DNA of 6,917 nucleotides, from assembly GCA_010027105.1 (NCBI GenBank), contig RGVT01000143.1:1-6917 (forward strand). Direction: 5' to 3'. Source of the stretch: Planctomycetia bacterium (GTDB taxonomy: Bacteria > Planctomycetota > Planctomycetia > Pirellulales > UBA1268). This document shows, in pieces, positions 6,644 through 6,917 of the stretch; positions within the stretch are counted from its first letter, which is position 1, and the number at the start of each line of letters is the position of its first letter. The notes under the pieces are model-generated. The model saw nothing but the letters and a program-made list of their open reading frames with translations. It had not been told where the DNA came from and searched no databases. The translations under genes and the position numbers were made by a program.

Positions 6644-6917
6644 TCACGGCGACCGCGGCCAACGAGCGCTCGCCGCCGCCAGCCGCTTCGTCGCCGCGAA
6701 CGAGAACATCCCGGGGTGCAGCAGTTCCGCGAGCACCTCGAGCGAGTCGACGAGCCGGGGGCCGGGGCGGTTGAAGAGATGATGGCCGTCGACCGCGTGG
6801 ACGCGGCCCTCCCGCCAGGCCCGCAGCATCGCGAGGCGGTTGCGGATGGCCGGCGCTTCGGCCTCGGCGACGACGCGGTCGAGCGTGAACCCGCAGGGCG
6901 TGAGCACGACCGCGTCG
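6644..6917 (-). CDS. Cobalamin-type ABC transporter substrate-binding protein, C-terminal fragment (BtuF-like)
   Basis: Only the last 90 or so codons are in the window, and the gene continues past the right edge. The visible part begins DAVVLTPCGFTLDRVVAEAE. It continues through AMLRAWREGRVHAVDGHHLFNRPGPRLVDSLEVLAELLHPGMF and ends with a basic tail (AATKRLAAASARWPRSP). The sequence GRVHAVDG-x3-FNRPGPRLVDSLEVLAELLHP is the characteristic end of TroA/BtuF-like periplasmic binding proteins, often annotated as cobalamin-binding. Such a protein would deliver vitamin B12 or another corrinoid or metal chelate to an ABC importer. No signal peptide or lipobox can be judged because the N-terminus is missing. 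The stop at 6646-6644 is 43 bp from the uma2-like start on the same strand. That gene has its own promoter, so the two need not be co-transcribed. Confidence 0.82.
   Translation of the reverse strand, partial: DAVVLTPCGFTLDRVVAEAEAPAIRNRLAMLRAWREGRVHAVDGHHLFNRPGPRLVDSLEVLAELLHPGMFSFAATKRLAAASARWPRSP

Overview
The window comes from a high-GC bacterial chromosome, most likely a member of the Planctomycetota, probably Pirellulales-like. The assignment rests on gene content, not on a marker gene. A Tat-exported Gfo/Idh/MocA oxidoreductase, a secreted HEAT-repeat protein and a secreted ThuA-domain protein occur together, and a Uma2-family gene lies nearby. This mix is typical of planctomycete genomes. 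G/C-ending codons dominate throughout, which also produces long spurious antisense reading frames.

Layout: (1) Positions 1-415, minus strand, hold the N-terminal part of an HflK-like band-7/SPFH membrane protein that runs off the left edge. (2) A divergent intergenic region of about 135 bp follows. (3) Plus strand, 551-4823: class II fructose-1,6-bisphosphatase (GlpX-like), a Tat-signal Gfo/Idh/MocA oxidoreductase, and a secreted HEAT-repeat protein that overlaps the oxidoreductase stop by ATGA. A secreted ThuA-domain protein follows at 4893-5912. The four plus-strand genes are separated by 68, -4 and 69 bp and may be one transcription unit. (4) Positions 5911-5997 hold three perfectly phased 29-bp tandem copies of a palindromic repeat. 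The array fills the whole gap between two convergent genes and contributes to both stop codons. (5) Minus strand, 5984-6601: a Uma2-family putative PD-(D/E)XK nuclease with a well-formed sigma-70-like promoter just upstream. (6) Minus strand, 6644-6917: the C-terminal end of a cobalamin-type (BtuF-like) ABC transporter substrate-binding protein that runs off the right edge.

The oxidoreductase, HEAT and ThuA proteins all carry export signals and probably act outside the cytoplasm, plausibly on sugars or glycosides. GlpX is a cytoplasmic gluconeogenic enzyme whose link to the three is only positional. No gene-free stretch exceeds 300 bp. I saw no tRNA, rRNA, insertion sequence or CRISPR array. 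The least ordinary element is the palindromic tandem array at 5911-5997. I found no convincing new multi-gene system.
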